NCBI GenBank assembly: GCA_964466315.1
Contig: CAYXNS010000003.1
Location: 1 to 64,000 of the forward strand
Direction: 5' to 3'
Length of the DNA stretch: 64,000 nt
Origin: SMWC01 sp964466315
GTDB lineage: Bacteria > Pseudomonadota > Gammaproteobacteria > Steroidobacterales > Rariloculaceae
The notes under the pieces were generated by a model. That model saw nothing but the letters and a program-made list of their open reading frames with translations. It did not search any database and had not been told where the DNA came from. A program made the position numbers and the translations under genes. Below are positions 55,519-64,000 of the stretch, one piece after another (position 1 is the stretch's first letter; the number at the start of each line of letters is the position of its first letter).

Positions 55519-55830
55519 GTTAGGCTCGGATCCGCGTCAACAATCTACAGTGTGAAAGACCGCCGCCGCGCGATCAAGCGCTGAAGGGCCGGCATAAATG
55601 ATCCACAGATCCTGTGGATAACTCTGTGGAGAACCGGATGAATAGTACGGCTCGGGCTTGACTCTTAGTGGCGCGGTATCAGATTGGTTAAAAAAACGGC
55701 AATATTATCATTCATAGTAATATCAATCGATTACAGTTGTTACCACGTGCAAAACTTGAAATAGACTCGCCAACCTAACAGTTTCTTAATACGCGAAGAT
55801 TCTTTCGCGCCGACATGTGGAAAGGAGCGT
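55519..55830. other. Intergenic region with three DnaA-box-like 9-mers and AT-rich stretch
   Basis: At 55599-55607 TGATCCACA (one mismatch to TTATCCACA), at 55613-55621 TGTGGATAA (perfect reverse DnaA box) and at 55625-55633 TGTGGAGAA (one mismatch). About 50 bases later, 55680-55745, the sequence is rich in A and T (for example GGTTAAAAAAACGG, AATATTATCATTC). It resembles part of an oriC or a DnaA-binding locus, but no dnaA, dnaN, gidA or parA is in the window. Confidence 0.45.
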
Positions 55831-56325
55831 CTAACTCCCCTGCTGGCGAAGCTCGACGGCGGTATGCCGGCCATCCGCTGTCGGCTGATACCAGACCGTG
55901 AAGTCGCCGGCCGCGACCTCGAAATCGCCGAGTGGATCTTCGCTCTCGATCTCGAAGGCGTCGAATCCAGTACGAGCCATGAAGTGCAGTTGCTCGAGCA
56001 GCACATCGCCGACGGCACGCAGTTCACCGGTGAAGCCATACTTCTCCCGGATCAGCCGGGCGTAGGAGTAGGCGCGCCCGTCGCGAAAAGCCGGAAATTC
56101 CAGAGCGATGACCGCGAGCTTGTCCAGCCCGGCGCCAACGAGATCTGGAGACTGCTCGCTCGTGAGGCGAACGCCCAAGGGCTCGCCACGTTGGAGCAGC
56201 TTCTCGTGCTCGGACTGCCAGCGCTCGAGGTCCACGACGACCGCACCTGTCGCCGGAAGCTCAGCATCAGCCTCGATATATACGAAGGAATCGTCGACGA
56301 GTTTGTCTTCTTTAATCAGAGCCAT
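55831..56325 (-). CDS. DUF934 family protein (sulfite-reduction operon)
   Basis: 164 residues of DUF934, which always accompanies cysI in proteobacteria. VVVDLERWQSE, LEFPAFRDGRAYSYARLIRE and GDVLLEQLHFMARTGFDAFE are family landmarks. Its ATG overlaps the cysI stop by one base. Probably an accessory for the reductase. Confidence 0.92.
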   Translation of the reverse strand: MALIKEDKLVDDSFVYIEADAELPATGAVVVDLERWQSEHEKLLQRGEPLGVRLTSEQSPDLVGAGLDKLAVIALEFPAFRDGRAYSYARLIREKYGFTGELRAVGDVLLEQLHFMARTGFDAFEIESEDPLGDFEVAAGDFTVWYQPTADGRHTAVELRQQGS

Positions 56326-57995
56326 TACGCGACCTCTTTGTTTTCGGAGTTGTACACGGCTTCCTTGAACGGCTCGATCCCCACCCGTCGGTAGGTATCG
56401 AGAAAGCGCTCGTTTTCATTACGAACTTCGAGATACTGGTTGACGACAGCCTCGATGGCGTCCGGGACGTCTTCCTGCGGGAGGCCCGGACCGAGCCGAT
56501 TGCCGAGAGACGCGCGTTCGTCCGAAGAGCCGCCCAGGGTCAACTGGAAGAACTCTTTGCCACGCTTATCGACGCCGAGGATGCCGATGTTACCGACGTG
56601 ATGATGGCCGCAAGCATTCATGCAGCCGGAGACGTTGATCGTGAGATCGCCAACGCACGCCAAATAATCGGCATCCAGAAAATGCTGGCTGATATCTCTT
56701 GCTACGGGAATGGAGCGCGCGTTCGCGAGATTGCAGTAGTCCAAGCCTGGACAGGAGATGATATCCGTGAGCTGACCCAGATTCGGTGTCGCAAGCCCCA
56801 GAGCCACAAGCTCCTGCCACAGGGAATGTAGATCCGGCTGCTGTATGTCGACCAGAGTCAGGTTCTGGCGGTGGCCAGCCCGGAGCTCGCCCAGGCTGAA
56901 TCGGTCGGCGAGCTCGGCCAAGGCATCCATCTCGTCGGCGCTAATGTCTCCCGGCACGCGGCCGGGAGATTTGAGCGTGATATTGACGATGCTGTAGCCA
57001 GCCACCTTGTGGGCGACGACGTTGCTCCTCATCCAACGGTCGAACCCTTCATCGAACTCCCGCAACGCGTCGAGTTCACCGGTTATGTCCTCGAGCGCTT
57101 CGTACTCGGGCGCAGCGAAATAGGCTTCGATCCGGTCTATCTCTTCCTGCGGCACTTTCAGCGAGCCGTCCTTGATTCGACCCCACTCCTCGTCGACGAG
57201 TTCGCGATACTTGTCGATCCCCATCTGGTTGACGATGATCTTGATTCGCGCTTTATGAATGTTGTCGCGGCGACCGTGGATGTTGTAGACGCGAAGAATC
57301 GCTTCGACGTAGGAGAGGACGTGTTCGGGCGCAAGCCACTCCCGGATCGTGTGAGCGATAAACGGCGTGCGTCCCTGACCACCCCCGACCAGCACTTCAA
57401 AGCCCATCTTCCCTGCGTCGTTGAGATGCATCCGCAGCCCGATGTCGTGCAGCGCAACGGCGGCGCGGTCAGTCGGTGAGCCGGTTACGGCGATTTTGAA
57501 CTTGCGCGGCAGGTACGAGAACTCGGGATGCAGGACCGTATACTGACGCAGCAACTCGCAATAGATCCGCGGATCATCGAGTTCTTCGACTGCTCTTCCC
57601 GCGTATTGATCCGACGTGATATTGCGTACACAGTTGCCGGACGCCTGAATTGCGTTTACCTCCACTTCTGCCAACTCCTGAAGGAGATCCGGCGTCTCTT
57701 CGAGCTTTATCCAGTTGTACTGAATGTTCTGCCGGGTCGTGAAATGGCCGAAGCCTTTATCGTAGGTCCTCGCGATGTGCGCGAACTTACGCAGCTGCCG
57801 CGACGAGAGGCTGCCATAGGGCACGTTGACGCGGAGCATGTATGCGTGAAGTTGCATGTAGAGACCGTTCATAAGCCGTAACGGCTTGAACTGATCCTCG
57901 GTCAGGGTGCCCGTGAGGCGCCGTTCGACCTGGCGGCGAAACTGCTCGACTCGCTCGTTGACGAGCTTGGCATCGAATTCATCGTAACGATACAT
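56325..57995 (-). CDS. cysI: Sulfite reductase hemoprotein
   Basis: 556 residues with two ferredoxin-like/siroheme halves. LRKFAHIARTYDKGFGHFTTRQNIQYNW, RNVPSY-type region NCVRNITSDQYAG and the cluster cysteines CPGLDYCNLAN and CMNACGHHHVG bind the 4Fe-4S cluster and siroheme. Between DUF2849 and DUF934 on the same strand, this is the assimilatory sulfite-reduction operon. Confidence 0.93.
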   Translation of the reverse strand: MYRYDEFDAKLVNERVEQFRRQVERRLTGTLTEDQFKPLRLMNGLYMQLHAYMLRVNVPYGSLSSRQLRKFAHIARTYDKGFGHFTTRQNIQYNWIKLEETPDLLQELAEVEVNAIQASGNCVRNITSDQYAGRAVEELDDPRIYCELLRQYTVLHPEFSYLPRKFKIAVTGSPTDRAAVALHDIGLRMHLNDAGKMGFEVLVGGGQGRTPFIAHTIREWLAPEHVLSYVEAILRVYNIHGRRDNIHKARIKIIVNQMGIDKYRELVDEEWGRIKDGSLKVPQEEIDRIEAYFAAPEYEALEDITGELDALREFDEGFDRWMRSNVVAHKVAGYSIVNITLKSPGRVPGDISADEMDALAELADRFSLGELRAGHRQNLTLVDIQQPDLHSLWQELVALGLATPNLGQLTDIISCPGLDYCNLANARSIPVARDISQHFLDADYLACVGDLTINVSGCMNACGHHHVGNIGILGVDKRGKEFFQLTLGGSSDERASLGNRLGPGLPQEDVPDAIEAVVNQYLEVRNENERFLDTYRRVGIEPFKEAVYNSENKEVA

Positions 57996-58000
57996 CCTGC

Positions 58001-58282
58001 TTAGCCGCTCCCGTTGAGCTTGTCCGTACGGACGGACGGGCCGAACGCGCGAATGGCCTCGCGGACTTCCACCGGCCGCCGCTCACCATTCTCGACCTCT
58101 ATGAGATACGGATCCACGATCATGCAGTTCTCGACGGCCTGCTCAGCCGCGCCCATGAACCGGTCCGAGTCGGCTTCGCTGTCGAGTAATATGCCGTCGG
58201 CGATGGAATCCGCCCAGGCGGCATCGGCGTCCATGAACACGACGCGTCCGTCGACCAACCGGCTGGCGATGATTATCTGCAT
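58001..58282 (-). CDS. DUF2849 family protein
   Basis: 93 residues: ASRLVDGRVVFMDADAAW and the end typical of DUF2849, a small protein regularly encoded upstream of cysI. It lies 5 bases before cysI and probably starts the operon. Function unknown. Confidence 0.9.
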   Translation of the reverse strand: MQIIIASRLVDGRVVFMDADAAWADSIADGILLDSEADSDRFMGAAEQAVENCMIVDPYLIEVENGERRPVEVREAIRAFGPSVRTDKLNGSG

Positions 58283-58547
58283 GCAAGTGATCTCAATTTA
58301 CTGATTTATATAAAGTTAATGTGGCTATCTGCAGGAGTTACCCGCCGATCGTCACAGACTGGATCAGTGTCGGCTGCTCCTCGAGACCGGTGGCTTTCCT
58401 GGATGGGTAAGGATACACGTCGAAATCGGCGCTCTTATGCCAATCCCGCAGAACAATATGCGGAAAACTCAGATAGCGTGGATTGAGCGGTACAATACTT
58501 CTCGATCTCACCAAAAAGACACAAGAAAAAGAGGACAATCGAACGTC

Positions 58548-59804
58548 ATGAACAGCGAGCTATCTCGACGCGACTTCGTCGCGCTCATGGGGGCCGGCCT
58601 GGTGGCCTCTTCCACCGGCGCACGAGCTCAATCGCAGCAAACACTCTACGCCTATGTCGGCTCGTGGACGCAAGGGCCATTCGGCGTCGGCGGCGGCGGC
58701 GGCATTCAGGTCTATGCGGTCGACATGAGCGATGGCTCGCTCACCCAGGTAAGCCGAACCGGGCCCGAGTTCGAGAACCTGAACGCAGGCTACCTCTGCA
58801 TTTCACCGGATGGGCGGTTCCTCTACTCGACCAACGAGATCAAGAACCTCAATAGCGAGTTCGGCGGTGGCGGCGGGCTGCTCTCGTTCTCCATCAATCG
58901 TAACGACGGCTCGATCACCCATATGAACACGCAGCCTTCGATGGGCGTCAATCCCGCCTACATTACGATCGATGCGACGGGCACGCGGGTACTCACGTCC
59001 AATCACGGCAACTACGACCCGGTCGTTCGGGTGACCGAACGCAAAGGCGTTCCCAAAATCGAGAAAGTTTACGATGACGGCACGGTTGCGATCTATCCCG
59101 TGCGGGACGACGGCACACTGGCGCCGGCGTCCGATGTTGTCGTGCTCGAACGGTTGAGTGGCCCGGACCCAATCGCGCAACAGAGCGCTCACGCCCACTC
59201 CGTGAACTTCGATCCGAGCAATAGCTTCGTGATCGTCTGCGACAAAGGTGCGGATCGTATCTACACCTACCGCGTGGACCCAGGGTCGTTCACGCTCACG
59301 GACGAAAAGTTTTTCGAGACGGTGCCAGGCATCTCGCCCCGGCATTCGGCGTTCCACCCGACCCGGCCTTACGTCTTCGTCATCAATGAACGAGCCTCGA
59401 CCGTGTCATCGCTCGAATACGATGCGAGTACGCGTGAGGTGAACCATATCCAGTCCATAGCGACGATCCCATCCGATTTCACGACGCGGAACACGACGGC
59501 GGACATACGTGTCCACCCCAACGGCCGGTTCGTCTACGGCAGTAACCGCGGCCATGACAGCATCGCAATCTACAGTGTGGACGAGGCCACCGGAGAGCTG
59601 ATGACGATAGATATCGTCTCGACTCTCGGTCAAACCCCACGAGGTTTTAACTTCGATCCATCGGGCCGATATATATTCGTCGCGAATCAGGGTTCCAACA
59701 GTATCGTCACGTTCGAGGTGAATCCCGACAGCGGCATGCTGACGCCGACCGGCGCCGAAGCCGAAGCGCTGAAGCCCGCGTGTATCAAATTCCTAACGGT
59801 ATAG
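58548..59804 (+). CDS. Lactonase-family propeller with Tat signal
   Basis: Start ATG 58548 (418 residues). SRRDFVALMGAGLVASSTGA is a Tat signal. The rest is a seven-bladed propeller of the 6-phosphogluconolactonase type: YVGSWTQGPFG, CISPDGRFLYSTNE, HAHSVNFDPSNSFV and SRNRG-type VHPNGRFVYGSNRG. Exported lactonase or related hydrolase, substrate unknown. Confidence 0.88.
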   Translation: MNSELSRRDFVALMGAGLVASSTGARAQSQQTLYAYVGSWTQGPFGVGGGGGIQVYAVDMSDGSLTQVSRTGPEFENLNAGYLCISPDGRFLYSTNEIKNLNSEFGGGGGLLSFSINRNDGSITHMNTQPSMGVNPAYITIDATGTRVLTSNHGNYDPVVRVTERKGVPKIEKVYDDGTVAIYPVRDDGTLAPASDVVVLERLSGPDPIAQQSAHAHSVNFDPSNSFVIVCDKGADRIYTYRVDPGSFTLTDEKFFETVPGISPRHSAFHPTRPYVFVINERASTVSSLEYDASTREVNHIQSIATIPSDFTTRNTTADIRVHPNGRFVYGSNRGHDSIAIYSVDEATGELMTIDIVSTLGQTPRGFNFDPSGRYIFVANQGSNSIVTFEVNPDSGMLTPTGAEAEALKPACIKFLTV

Positions 59805-59850
59805 GTGCGGATAGCGAACCGCGAATCGTCAAGTACCGCTACGGAGATTG

Positions 59851-61428
59851 ATGATGATCGAAAGAAAATTGCTACTGGTACCTGCTTCGCTCCTGCTCGC
59901 GCCGTTGAGCCTGGAAGCACTCGAGTGCGAAGTCGCGAGTTTCGCCGAAACGGCAGCGAGTTCGCCTCACGGAGTGACACTCACGAGTGCGGGGCCGGCC
60001 GGCGATGCCGGCGCCTACTGTCAGATCGAAGGAGTCATCGCGAATGCCGACGACGGCCAGAGCCGGATTCGGTTTCGGTATCGTCTGCCGGCGACGGACA
60101 CCTGGAACGGCAAGTTCATGGTGACTGGAAACGGCGGCACGGCGGGTAGTTTTCAGGGCGAACCCCGCGCTCGAACGGCCCTGGAACTCGGCTACGCGGT
60201 CGCGCAGACGGATACGGGACATAGAAGCGGCGATTCGAACAACTGGCTCATGAAGGAGATCGAGCCCGGCGTCATCGTCCCCAATAACGTGACCATCGCA
60301 GACTTCGCGTACCGGTCGATCCACTTGACGGCAGTCGTCGGCAAGCAATTCGTAAACGCATTCTATGCACAGGAACCCGAACAGTCCTACTATTTCGGCT
60401 GCTCGACGGGCGGGCGCCAGGGCCTGAAGTCGATGCAGCGTTATCCGAACGACTTTGACGGGATCCTCGCGGGCGCGCCCGTATTCTCGCTGACGCGTTT
60501 GAACATGTCTCAGGTCTGGGCAGCCCAGGAAGTCGCCAGACTCAAAACCGAGAACGAGGCTTTGTCGCCGGCCCAGCTCGACCTGATCAAGGATGCGACG
60601 GTCGGTAGTTGCGATGCTATCGACGGCTTGACGGATCGCATCATCGACGATCCCCGGCAGTGCGACTTCGACCCGGGAGTGTTGCAGTGCGGTTCTTCCG
60701 AGTCTCCGCCGCAGTGCCTAACGGGATCCCAGGTCGATTTCGTCCGATCGATCTATCGCGGGCCCGTCACAGCGGCGGGCGAGCGGATCTATCCCGGCCG
60801 GCTGCCCGGCGGCGAGGGCCGCGGCATGGGCGGCTGGCAGGGCTTCGTGACAGCGCCGTGCTCAAACGACAACGGCACGGGGCGCTGCGACCTAGCGTCA
60901 CGCGCCTGGCATCAGGATCCGGGAACCGACTTCGTAAACGACTTCAGCATCGACGACCCCGAAGACGTCGCGGCCGCCGACTCATCCTACTACTCGAGCG
61001 AGATACGCGCCGACAATCCCGACGTGACGCCGTTCGTCCAGAGCGGTGGCAAGGCAATTCTCTATCACGGCTGGAACGATTCGAACGTGACACCACTCCC
61101 GACCGTCGAACTATACGAAGCGATGGAGGAAACGGTGTCGCGCAAACGCGGCGTGAATGACTTCCGCGATCACATACGCTTGTTCATGGCGCCGGGAATG
61201 TGGCATTGCGGCGGCGGCGACGGCCCGAACAACTACACGCGCTCGGCTATTGAGGCAATTGACGCCTGGGTGACCCACGGCGAGGCACCGGACTCGATTG
61301 TGGCGACGCACGACGCTCGCGGAATCTCCCGACCCTGGTGCCCCTACCCTCAGGTGGCAAGATTAAGAGCGTCCGGCCTCGACTCGAACGAGGCCGAGAG
61401 CTTTCGGTGCGTCACCCCAACTGAGTGA
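59851..61428 (+). CDS. Tannase / feruloyl esterase family, exported
   Basis: 525 residues from ATG 59851 (ATG 59854 also possible, CGGAG upstream). Signal peptide, then VTGNGGTAGSFQG, the nucleophile motif GCSTGGRQGL and the C-terminal HCGGGDGPNNY with the catalytic His. Many Cys pairs fit the tannase fold. Probably cleaves phenolic esters from plant or algal matter. Confidence 0.92.
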   Translation: MMIERKLLLVPASLLLAPLSLEALECEVASFAETAASSPHGVTLTSAGPAGDAGAYCQIEGVIANADDGQSRIRFRYRLPATDTWNGKFMVTGNGGTAGSFQGEPRARTALELGYAVAQTDTGHRSGDSNNWLMKEIEPGVIVPNNVTIADFAYRSIHLTAVVGKQFVNAFYAQEPEQSYYFGCSTGGRQGLKSMQRYPNDFDGILAGAPVFSLTRLNMSQVWAAQEVARLKTENEALSPAQLDLIKDATVGSCDAIDGLTDRIIDDPRQCDFDPGVLQCGSSESPPQCLTGSQVDFVRSIYRGPVTAAGERIYPGRLPGGEGRGMGGWQGFVTAPCSNDNGTGRCDLASRAWHQDPGTDFVNDFSIDDPEDVAAADSSYYSSEIRADNPDVTPFVQSGGKAILYHGWNDSNVTPLPTVELYEAMEETVSRKRGVNDFRDHIRLFMAPGMWHCGGGDGPNNYTRSAIEAIDAWVTHGEAPDSIVATHDARGISRPWCPYPQVARLRASGLDSNEAESFRCVTPTE

Positions 61429-61624
61429 TACCGTGGTGCTCGCGGTCGTCGCTAGGTGGCGAGGTCACCGCGGCGGGCGTGGAAGAACAAGACGAGCGTT
61501 GCGCCGTACGCGGCGATCAATAAACCGAGCACTAGATAAGGGAAGACAGCCGATCTAGAACACCGGCATTCGAGCACGCGAATAATAATCAGAACGATAA
61601 ATAACTGGGAGCGATGGGATAACT

Positions 61625-62080
61625 ATGAGAATTACTATTGACACTGACTCAACGACGGATGGAGCGCCGAGTAATTTGCAGATCGGATACTTCTTCTTCC
61701 GCATCTTCGCAGGGGTAAACCTTTTTCTGCACGGTTTCATGCGCATGATAACCGGTGTGAGCGCCTGGGTGGCTCCCCAGACTGAGACTTTCGTCGACAC
61801 CTATCTACCGATGCCGCTGGTAAGCCTGGTGTTACACATGATTCCTTACATCGAGGTTTTCATAGGCACGTTTATGATCCTCGGGTTATTGACGCGTTGG
61901 GCGCTTATCGGCGGCCTGGCATTCATGTTCGTGCTGCTCTATGGCCACCTGACCCGACAGAACTGGAGCGGCGCTCATATCGTCATGCACTACGGAATCT
62001 ATTATTGGCTCTTGATCGTATTGATCGGGCAAAACTGGCTAGCGCTGGACAACCGCAGAGCGAGCGCTCCTGACGGGTAA
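61625..62080 (+). CDS. DoxX-like membrane protein
   Basis: 151 residues with four membrane segments: QIGYFFFRIFAGVNLFLHG, ...PYIEVFIGTFMILGL..., and VMHYGIYYWLLIVLIG. DoxX/DUF417-type, quinone or redox-linked, role unknown. Confidence 0.8.
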   Translation: MRITIDTDSTTDGAPSNLQIGYFFFRIFAGVNLFLHGFMRMITGVSAWVAPQTETFVDTYLPMPLVSLVLHMIPYIEVFIGTFMILGLLTRWALIGGLAFMFVLLYGHLTRQNWSGAHIVMHYGIYYWLLIVLIGQNWLALDNRRASAPDG

Positions 62081-62104
62081 CGAAACGCGGAACTGTCGAA
62101 CCCG

Positions 62105-62713
62105 CTAAGTCACCTTCGTCTCGGCGGGTTTATCGATGAAGACGCTCAAGGTTGGCCCGTTCGAGTGAAATCTTAATTCGCAAGATAATGGAAGCGTCGC
62201 AGTATTGCTGACGGGGCTGTGATTGATGAAAGTCCCGTTGGCGCTGCCCATATCTTTAACATACCAGGCACCGTCTTCGGCCCAGATGACGGCATGGTGA
62301 CGGCTCACGCGTTCGTCCGAAAAGTTCACTTCGTTATCGAGTCCACGACCGATGGACAGCGCTTTGAAAAAGCGCTTCTCTTTCAGCGTATTGCCCACCA
62401 CCGCCCACTTCAATAGGACGTAGCCGGCGTCGATATTGTCGTGACGGTGCATGGCCCAACTCAAGCCGGGGTTGAGGTTCTCGACGTCCTTGGGATCGCG
62501 CACGAGCTGCGGCTGCGCCACATCGTATTTCCACGACAGCCAGGCAAGCACGGGGATGACGGCCAATCCGACGATGATAAAAACGCGCAGAGCTTCGAGT
62601 TCCGTGGACGCCCGACGGCACGCCGCCGCGACGGAATCCCCTCGCGCGGCTAACTGCCGAACGAGTTCGAGTCCGATGCCGCGATTCGCGCCCGCGACGA
62701 TGACCCTCGCCAT
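62105..62713 (-). CDS. SDR N-terminus fused to transmembrane-FHA domain
   Basis: 202 residues. Residues 1-42 look like the first part of an SDR (VIVAGANRGIGLELVRQLAARG, then CRRASTELEALRV). After that the protein changes to a membrane segment (VFIIVGLAVIPVLAWLSW) and an FHA domain with SIGRGLDNEVNFSD, RVSRHHAVIW and GSANGTFINHS. The SDR part lacks the catalytic region, so it reads as an in-frame fusion by deletion. The FHA part should bind phospho-Thr. Confidence 0.8.
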   Translation of the reverse strand: MARVIVAGANRGIGLELVRQLAARGDSVAAACRRASTELEALRVFIIVGLAVIPVLAWLSWKYDVAQPQLVRDPKDVENLNPGLSWAMHRHDNIDAGYVLLKWAVVGNTLKEKRFFKALSIGRGLDNEVNFSDERVSRHHAVIWAEDGAWYVKDMGSANGTFINHSPVSNTATLPLSCELRFHSNGPTLSVFIDKPAETKVT

Positions 62714-62751
62714 GATGATGCTTCCTGTACTTCTCGGAATCTAAACCTGCG

Positions 62752-63267
62752 CTAGCGCAATGCGAGAGTCAGCGCCTCGCGAACCTCCGCATCCCAGAGC
62801 TGCGACAGCATCGTGCCCGGCGGAAGGTCGGTAGATGCGCGGCGGTAGGACACGATGCCGCTGCCATCGACGACCATCAGCCCCGGGATGAATTGAACGT
62901 CGTACGCCTCCCCGATGTTGTCACCCTCGAGAATGCCCAAGATGGGAAAACCGAGCCCCTCCAGATAGGCCTTGGGATCGCCGATGCCACGTTCCTTGGT
63001 GTTGATTGCGATGATCTGCACACCATCGGCCGCATAGTCGGCTTGAATCGTTTCCAGATACGGCATAAACGCCTTGCAGTACGGACACCATGTCGCCCAG
63101 AAGACAACGACGGCGGGATTACCGCCCAGCACCTCCGGAAAGGAGACGACTTGATCGTTGGCATCATTACCGGTCCAGGCCGGCGCGCGGCTCCCCGCTT
63201 CGACCGCCCACGCGCCCGTGGTCCAGGCGCTGAATAGGAGCGTGATTATGAGAAGTCTGGATGACAT
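62752..63267 (-). CDS. TlpA-like thioredoxin, exported
   Basis: 171 residues with a signal peptide (cut near AWA) and the redox motif Cys61-Pro-Tyr-Cys64 in FWATWCPYCKAF. YDVQFIPGLMVVDGSG has the cis-Pro loop. It probably reduces disulfides in the periplasm. Confidence 0.9.
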   Translation of the reverse strand: MSSRLLIITLLFSAWTTGAWAVEAGSRAPAWTGNDANDQVVSFPEVLGGNPAVVVFWATWCPYCKAFMPYLETIQADYAADGVQIIAINTKERGIGDPKAYLEGLGFPILGILEGDNIGEAYDVQFIPGLMVVDGSGIVSYRRASTDLPPGTMLSQLWDAEVREALTLALR

Positions 63268-63355
63268 GGCGATTCCACTCAGTTGTCGTTCTACTTGTCT
63301 ATGAACCTTTAGATCTGCTTTCGTTCCGCCGGCTCCTAATCGCAGGTAACGATCG

Positions 63356-63565
63356 TTACCGATCTTGCACTTTGCCGCCCCAGATCTCCCGGTGGGCTTC
63401 CTCCGCGGCAGCGCGCACTTTCGAATGTCTCTTTGTAAGGAGCAGACTGTCGGGCGAACAAACCCTTGCCCTAATGAGGCCGAGATCCGCTGCCGCGTCG
63501 AACAGGCTCGGATACCAGCGCTTCCATCCGGGCAACAGTCGTTCGACTTCGTCTCGCAGGCTCAT
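63356..63565 (-). CDS. Small hypothetical protein
   Basis: 69 residues (MSLRDEVERLLPGWKRWYPSL start). Codon use is like neighbours. No known family recognised. The W-rich helix and basic end (HSKVRAAAEEAHREIW) could bind nucleic acid or protein. Ribosome site is weak. Confidence 0.4.
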   Translation of the reverse strand: MSLRDEVERLLPGWKRWYPSLFDAAADLGLIRARVCSPDSLLLTKRHSKVRAAAEEAHREIWGGKVQDR

Positions 63566-63653
63566 TTCATTTCTTCAGGTTCGTTCCGGTCACAATCTAA
63601 ATGACGCGCTGCCCAGGCACAACAACCCACGTCTCAGTAAGCGCGGCGACGCT

Positions 63654-64000
63654 TCAGTGCCCGCGGACGCGCTCCGCCTCGCCCAATAAAACCGCAATGG
63701 GCGCCGTTCGGTTGCTCGACTCCAGCGCGATCTTCGCGGTCATCGTCAACGGCACCGACAACAGCATGCCCACGGGCCCGAAGACCCAGCCCCAGAACAC
63801 CAACGAAAGAAATACGACGAGCGTCGATAAGCCCAATCCGCGCCCCATGACGCGCGGCTCGATGACGCCGCCGATCGTGATGTTGATGACGAAGTAACCG
63901 ATGCCGATGACCGCCGTTTGCGCGAGCCCGAACTGGACGAGAGCCAGGAGAACCGGCGGTATAGCCGCGATCAGCGAGCCGATGCTCGGCACGTAGTTGA
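63654..64000 (-). CDS. AI-2E family transporter, C-terminal part
   Basis: The frame is open at the window edge. The visible end has PSIGSLIAAIPPVLLALVQ, VIGIGYFVINITIGGVIEPRV and GWVFGPVGMLLSVPLTM, typical of the AI-2E/PerM transporter family C terminus. The start lies outside the window. Confidence 0.9.
   Translation of the reverse strand, partial: NYVPSIGSLIAAIPPVLLALVQFGLAQTAVIGIGYFVINITIGGVIEPRVMGRGLGLSTLVVFLSLVFWGWVFGPVGMLLSVPLTMTAKIALESSNRTAPIAVLLGEAERVRGH

Noticed and set aside
61440..61560. Minus-strand frame encoding a short hydrophobic peptide (FPYLVLGLLIAAYGATLVLFF)
   Set aside because: Resembles a small membrane protein but has no ATG and only a possible GTG start; left unannotated.
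1..64000. CRISPR arrays, complete insertion sequences, rRNA genes
   Set aside because: Looked for; none seen. Only the integrase fragment suggests mobile DNA.

Overview
The window looks like a piece of a gammaproteobacterial genome, probably a marine metagenome-assembled scaffold. The evidence is a GC-rich coding bias, many lipoproteins and Sec/Tat-exported enzymes, TRAP and tripartite tricarboxylate (TTT) transporters, cysI linked to DUF934/DUF2849, FeoAB, and a 62-base run of N at 38804-38865 that marks a scaffold join. The lineage is inferred from gene content only.

Region 1 (1-8.2 kb, all minus strand) is a selenocysteine island: a decayed integrase fragment, tRNA-Sec (selC), selB, selA, and upstream of these a gene split by an in-frame TGA. 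Read through, that TGA gives a 386-residue exported selenoprotein with a deiodinase-like G-C-L-T-U-P-P-F centre and a C-terminal domain resembling the DsbD alpha domain. A bSECIS-like hairpin follows the UGA. A 969-residue FAD/Fe-S oxidoreductase lies further upstream. selD is not in the window.

Region 2 (8.2-34.2 kb) is central and carboxylate metabolism: a PLP aminotransferase, a crotonase, a class III CoA-transferase, two SDR/cyclase-type enzymes, two complete TTT transporters, one complete TRAP transporter, three Gfo/Idh/MocA oxidoreductases, and a plus-strand trio of M24 peptidase-like protein, two-domain PEP-synthase-like protein and D-2-hydroxyacid dehydrogenase. Exported small-molecule binding proteins, permeases and NAD-dependent oxidoreductases are interleaved in the same orientation, which suggests uptake and oxidation of organic acids or polyols. 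No transcriptional regulator was recognised.

Region 3 (34.3-51.9 kb) is rich in exported proteins: LVIVD-repeat and NHL-type propellers, three DUF6152 proteins, two arylsulfotransferase-like proteins, a sulfatase with an altered CxPxR motif, a DUF885 hydrolase, a YtcJ-type amidohydrolase, a short cytochrome c, a histidinol-dehydrogenase/HpsN-like enzyme and a double ABM-domain protein. Several genes are broken, including two that keep a signal peptide and the last part of a protein but have lost the middle.

Region 4 (52-64 kb) holds feoA-feoB behind a Fur-box-like site, a Tat/SDR protein, a cluster of three DnaA-box-like 9-mers beside an AT-rich stretch, DUF2849-cysI-DUF934 for sulfite reduction, a lactonase-type propeller, a tannase/feruloyl esterase, a DoxX-like membrane protein, an SDR/FHA fusion, a TlpA-like thioredoxin and the end of an AI-2E family transporter. 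A family of A-run/GGG...CCC/T-run palindromes sits in intergenic gaps throughout the window.
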